A stretch of 9,778 nucleotides of DNA, taken from assembly GCA_013140875.1 (NCBI GenBank), contig JABFSB010000267.1, forward strand, positions 1 to 9,778, written 5' to 3'. A program made the translations under genes and the position numbers. A model generated the notes under the pieces. It did not search any database. It was not told the origin of the DNA and saw only the letters and a list, made by a program, of their open reading frames with translations. This DNA is from Acidobacteriota bacterium (lineage in GTDB: Bacteria > Acidobacteriota > Blastocatellia > Pyrinomonadales > Pyrinomonadaceae). Below are positions 7,150-9,778 of the stretch, in pieces (within the stretch, counting starts at the first letter, position 1; every line of letters begins with the position of its first letter).

Positions 7150-8523
7150 ATGATTCGAAGCTTAGTCGCCTGTGCATTCTTTTCCACCCTGTTCGCGGCG
7201 TCTTTCGTTGCTCAGCCTAACCCAAAATCCGCTCAGGACCCGGACATCATGAAAATGATCAAAGAGGTTTCGGCCAAGCGGATCGAGGCCGATATTCGGA
7301 AGTTAGTTTCGTTCGGGACGCGAAATACTTTGTCTGAGCAGGACAGCCCGACTCGCGGTGTCGGGGCGGCGCGCGATTGGATCTTCGGAGAATTTCAGAA
7401 GATGAGTGCCGATTGCGGCAATTGCCTGGCCGTCGAAAAGCAAACGTTCCTGCAGCCCGCAAATCCGCCGCCGCGCGGCCGGATTCCCGAGCCGACCAAT
7501 CTCACAAATGTGATCGCCGTCCTAAAAGGGACGACAGACCCGGACCGGGTTTACGTAGTTTCGGGGCATTACGATTCGATGTGTACCTCGCCGACCGACG
7601 CAAAGTGCGACGCACCGGGTGCAAACGACGATGCTTCGGGCACGGCGGCCGTTATGGAACTCGCACGGGTGATGTCGAAGCGGAAATTCGACGCGACGAT
7701 CGTGTTTATGGCCGTGCCCGGCGAAGAGCAGGGCCTGCTTGGAGCGACCTTTTATGCCGAACAGGCAAAGGTCAAGGCGATGAATATCGAGGGAATGTTC
7801 ACGAACGATATCGTCGGCGGAGTGACCTCGCAAAAAGCCTCGCCCAACCGGAACCGCGTCCGCGTTTTTAGCGAAGGCGTTCCGTCCAATGAAACCGAGC
7901 AGCAGGCAAGTTCGCGGCGAAGCGTTGGCGGCGAGAACGATTCGGCTTCGCGCCAGCTTGCAAGATATATCAAGGAGCAATCCGATAAGTATTTGAAAAC
8001 ATTCAAGGTCTGGATGATCTATCGCCGTGACCGTTACGGGCGGGGCGGCGACCACATTCCGTTTCTCGAACGCGGCTTTTCCGCCGTCCGCGTTACCGAG
8101 GTCGATGAGGATTATACCCACCAGCATCAAAACGTGCGCACCGAGAACGGCATCTTTTACGGTGACACGCCCGAGTTCGTCGATTTCGAATATACGGCAA
8201 ACGTCACGCGCGTTAATCTCATCAGCCTGGCCAGTTTAGCCAACGCACCGGCCAAGCCGAAGAACGTTGCCCTTGTAACCGGCCGCCTCACGAACGACAC
8301 CGATCTTAAGTGGGACGCGAGCACCGACGCCGATCTTGCCGGTTATGAGGTCGTCTGGCGCGACACAACCGCGGCGGAATGGACTAACGCAAAATTTGTC
8401 GGCAACGTAATCACATTTACGGCGAGCAAAATGTCCAAAGACAATTATTTCTTTGGCGTTCGTGCGGTCGATAAATCCGGAAACAGAAGTCCGGTTGTTT
8501 ATCCGCGCCCGGCCGCGCGCTAA
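7150..8523 (+). CDS. Secreted M28 family zinc aminopeptidase-like metallopeptidase with FnIII-like tail
   Basis: From ATG 7150 the product is 457 residues: signal peptide (residues 1 to about 21, SLVACAFFSTLFAASFVA), M28 peptidase domain and a C-terminal fibronectin-III-like domain (about 375-457, DADLAGYEVVWRD and FFGVRAVDKSGNRSP). All expected M28 residues are visible: H140 in GHYDS, D160 in PGANDDASG (bridging Asp), E192/E193 in PGEEQGLLG (general base and zinc ligand), D220 in NDIVGG, and H326 in THQHQNVRT (final ligand). M28 enzymes usually remove N-terminal residues from peptides with two zinc ions, though carboxypeptidases also occur in the family, so specificity is open. Start choice: GGAG at 7134-7137 is 12 nt before ATG 7150 but only 6 nt before an in-frame TTG at 7144, which would add two residues. 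A TTG at 7108 would put residues that do not look like a signal sequence in front and is unlikely. The gene could act downstream of the neighbouring endopeptidases. Confidence 0.93.
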   Translation: MIRSLVACAFFSTLFAASFVAQPNPKSAQDPDIMKMIKEVSAKRIEADIRKLVSFGTRNTLSEQDSPTRGVGAARDWIFGEFQKMSADCGNCLAVEKQTFLQPANPPPRGRIPEPTNLTNVIAVLKGTTDPDRVYVVSGHYDSMCTSPTDAKCDAPGANDDASGTAAVMELARVMSKRKFDATIVFMAVPGEEQGLLGATFYAEQAKVKAMNIEGMFTNDIVGGVTSQKASPNRNRVRVFSEGVPSNETEQQASSRRSVGGENDSASRQLARYIKEQSDKYLKTFKVWMIYRRDRYGRGGDHIPFLERGFSAVRVTEVDEDYTHQHQNVRTENGIFYGDTPEFVDFEYTANVTRVNLISLASLANAPAKPKNVALVTGRLTNDTDLKWDASTDADLAGYEVVWRDTTAAEWTNAKFVGNVITFTASKMSKDNYFFGVRAVDKSGNRSPVVYPRPAAR

Positions 8524-8673
8524 AATTTTCCCCGGTCCATTTTCTTATACATATAAAAATAGTTGAACTAACTGTAAACCGGAACCCAACCGTGATTCCC
8601 ACATCCGATTAAATATGCTACAAATTTAGTTTGCCCCAAAACCCGCGTTTCTCGCCTTTTTTGGAAGATCTGA
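8524..8673. other. Spacer between the M28 peptidase and LTD-nuclease genes
   Basis: These 150 bases contain an AT-rich segment (8545-8562, TATACATATAAAAATAG) and a later TATGCTACAAAT, either of which could hold a -10 element. Neither has a convincing -35 at the right distance. I see no strong hairpin with a T run after the M28 stop codon, so read-through into the next gene is possible. Confidence 0.5.
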
Positions 8674-9778
8674 ATGAGAAAGTTTTACCTTGTTTTAGTC
8701 GTTCTTGCAGTTTTTGCGGCATATCCGCCGTCCGACCCGACGGTGGATGCGATGGTGTTGGCCGGGCCTGCCGTGTCACCTCATTTGGTCGTCAGCCAGT
8801 TTCAAACGGGCGGCGGCGGTGCCGGGACCTTTAATGACGAGTTTGTCGAGATATTCAATCGCGGCAGCACTTCGATCGATCTCAATGGGTACCGGCTTGT
8901 TTACAGGTCGGCTACGGGTTCGAGCGATGTGCTGATGCCGTTCGCGGCTTGGACATCTTCGACCATTATCCCGCCGGGCGGCTATTATTTGATCGCTTCG
9001 ACCTCTTACGACGGCACCGTCACGCCGAATCTTACTTACAATCCGACGACATGCCAATGTTCGATGGGCGCGGCCGGCGGAGGTTTGGCTATCCGGCTGG
9101 GTGATAACAACACTGGCGTGATAATCGATTCGGTCGGTTGGGGCACGGCAACGAACATTTTTGTCGAGGGGGCGGTCACGGCAGCTCCGGCGGCAAACAA
9201 CAGCCAGTCGCGCGGCCTAAACGGCTGTCAGGACAGCGACAATAACGGCGTCGATTTTCAGTCGACCATTCCGTCGGCGCCGAGAAACGCATCGACACCG
9301 GCCGCGCCGTGCAGCGGCGGCGGCACGACGCTTTTCGCCGCTCTTGCTGCCAGCCCGAATGCGGTCTCGCCGGGCGGCAACACTCTGCTTACGGTTACGG
9401 TGATCCCGGCCACCAATCCTCCCAGCACTGGAATTACCGTCAACGGCGACCTGAGCCAGATCGGCGGCCTGGCGACGCAAGCCTTCTTCGACAACGGCAC
9501 GAACGGCGACGCCACGGCGGGCGACAACGTATTCTCGTTCCTCGCGACAGTGCCGGCAGGCTCGACCGGCGGTACGCGATCGATTCCTGCCGTGGCCTCC
9601 GACGCACAGGCCCGAGTTGTAAATGTGAATACGAGCATCACGGTCAACGCCCCGCTGCCGGGCGAGGACCCGCTGATCTTCGGCAATCCAAGCAACGCCA
9701 CGCCGGACATTGCGAACGAAAATAACTACCTGATGCAAAAGCCGCAGTATTCGCTTTCGTACAGCCGCGAAAAAGCCA
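8674..9778 (+). CDS. Secreted lamin-tail-domain protein with NucA-type endonuclease domain, 3' end outside window
   Basis: ATG 8674 follows GGAAG (8663-8667) at 6 nt and opens a frame that stays open for 368 codons to the window edge. Residues 1-16 are a short signal peptide (FYLVLVVLAVFAA). Residues about 37-212 form a lamin-tail domain: VSQFQTGGGG, NDEFVEIFNRG, STSIDLNGYRLVY, IIPPGGYYLIAS, DSVGWG and the closing NGVDFQSTIPSAPRN. Cysteines 127, 129, 185 and 213 may form disulfides. Residues about 218-325 are a second beta-rich domain with FFDNGTNGDATAGDNVFSF, as seen in bacterial extracellular appended domains. From 337 the sequence GNPSNATPDIANENNYLM and KPQYSLSYSRE resembles the N-terminus of DNA/RNA non-specific endonucleases (NucA/NUC1 type, beta-beta-alpha metal). 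The DRGH catalytic motif would lie beyond the edge, so activity cannot be judged. LTDs often link bacterial exonuclease- or endonuclease-like domains to surfaces. It lies 150 nt after the M28 gene on the same strand. Confidence 0.85.
   Translation, partial: MRKFYLVLVVLAVFAAYPPSDPTVDAMVLAGPAVSPHLVVSQFQTGGGGAGTFNDEFVEIFNRGSTSIDLNGYRLVYRSATGSSDVLMPFAAWTSSTIIPPGGYYLIASTSYDGTVTPNLTYNPTTCQCSMGAAGGGLAIRLGDNNTGVIIDSVGWGTATNIFVEGAVTAAPAANNSQSRGLNGCQDSDNNGVDFQSTIPSAPRNASTPAAPCSGGGTTLFAALAASPNAVSPGGNTLLTVTVIPATNPPSTGITVNGDLSQIGGLATQAFFDNGTNGDATAGDNVFSFLATVPAGSTGGTRSIPAVASDAQARVVNVNTSITVNAPLPGEDPLIFGNPSNATPDIANENNYLMQKPQYSLSYSREKA

Noticed and set aside
7522..8130. Minus-strand frame of about 200 codons
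   Set aside because: It overlaps the M28 peptidase domain on the opposite strand, where all metal ligands are present in order. The antisense product has no family features.
8501..8530. Terminator at the end of the M28 gene
   Set aside because: The GC-rich GCGCCCGGCCGCGC can form only a 4-bp stem and is followed by TAAAATTTTCCCC rather than a T run, so it does not meet the standard for an intrinsic terminator.
9217..9738. Overlapping minus-strand frames of 150-173 codons
   Set aside because: They are opposite the LTD-nuclease gene, which has a signal peptide, LTD motifs and a nuclease-like segment in one continuous frame. The antisense frames are Arg/Ala-rich and lack a ribosome binding site.

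Overview
The window is a gene-dense stretch of a moderately GC-rich bacterial chromosome that encodes almost only secreted hydrolases. There are four genes: two on the minus strand (1-3371, running off the left edge, and 3715-6780) and two on the plus strand (7150-8523, and 8674 running off the right edge). Each begins with a signal peptide or a hydrophobic N-terminal segment. The products are a fungalysin-type (M36) metallopeptidase, a reprolysin-like (M12B-type) metallopeptidase, an M28 aminopeptidase-like metallopeptidase, and a lamin-tail-domain protein whose C-terminal part starts like a NucA-type DNA/RNA non-specific endonuclease. By style the host looks like an Acidobacteriota member of the Blastocatellia/Pyrinomonadaceae kind: long Thr-Pro linkers, appended beta-sandwich domains, and an M36, M12B and M28 mix. 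This is an inference from protein architecture; no marker gene is present.

Layout. Positions 1-3371 (minus) hold the M36 protease, with hydrophobic N-terminus, FTP-type propeptide, HEVTHG catalytic domain, two C-terminal beta-rich domains and the start of a Thr-Pro linker at the window edge. Positions 3372-3714 are non-coding, with the terminator of the next gene, a candidate promoter and several inverted repeats. Positions 3715-6780 (minus) hold the reprolysin-like protease, whose tail carries two copies of a 97-residue domain, each preceded by a Thr-Pro linker. Positions 6781-7149 are a divergent intergenic region with a near-consensus sigma-70 promoter for the M12B gene and a TTTGTA-N8-TACAAA palindrome. 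Positions 7150-8523 (plus) hold the M28 peptidase with a C-terminal fibronectin-III-like domain. Positions 8524-8673 are a short spacer. Positions 8674-9778 (plus) hold the start of the LTD-nuclease gene.

Taken together, three metallopeptidases of unrelated families and a nuclease could degrade external protein and nucleic acid: endopeptidases cut proteins, the M28 enzyme trims ends, and the nuclease handles DNA/RNA. This cooperation is inferred from adjacency only. I see no RNA genes, CRISPR array, insertion sequence or phage genes. The most unusual items are a shared TGTA-N8-TACA palindrome upstream of two protease genes, the duplicated cysteine-bracketed domain, and the repetitive linker tracts.
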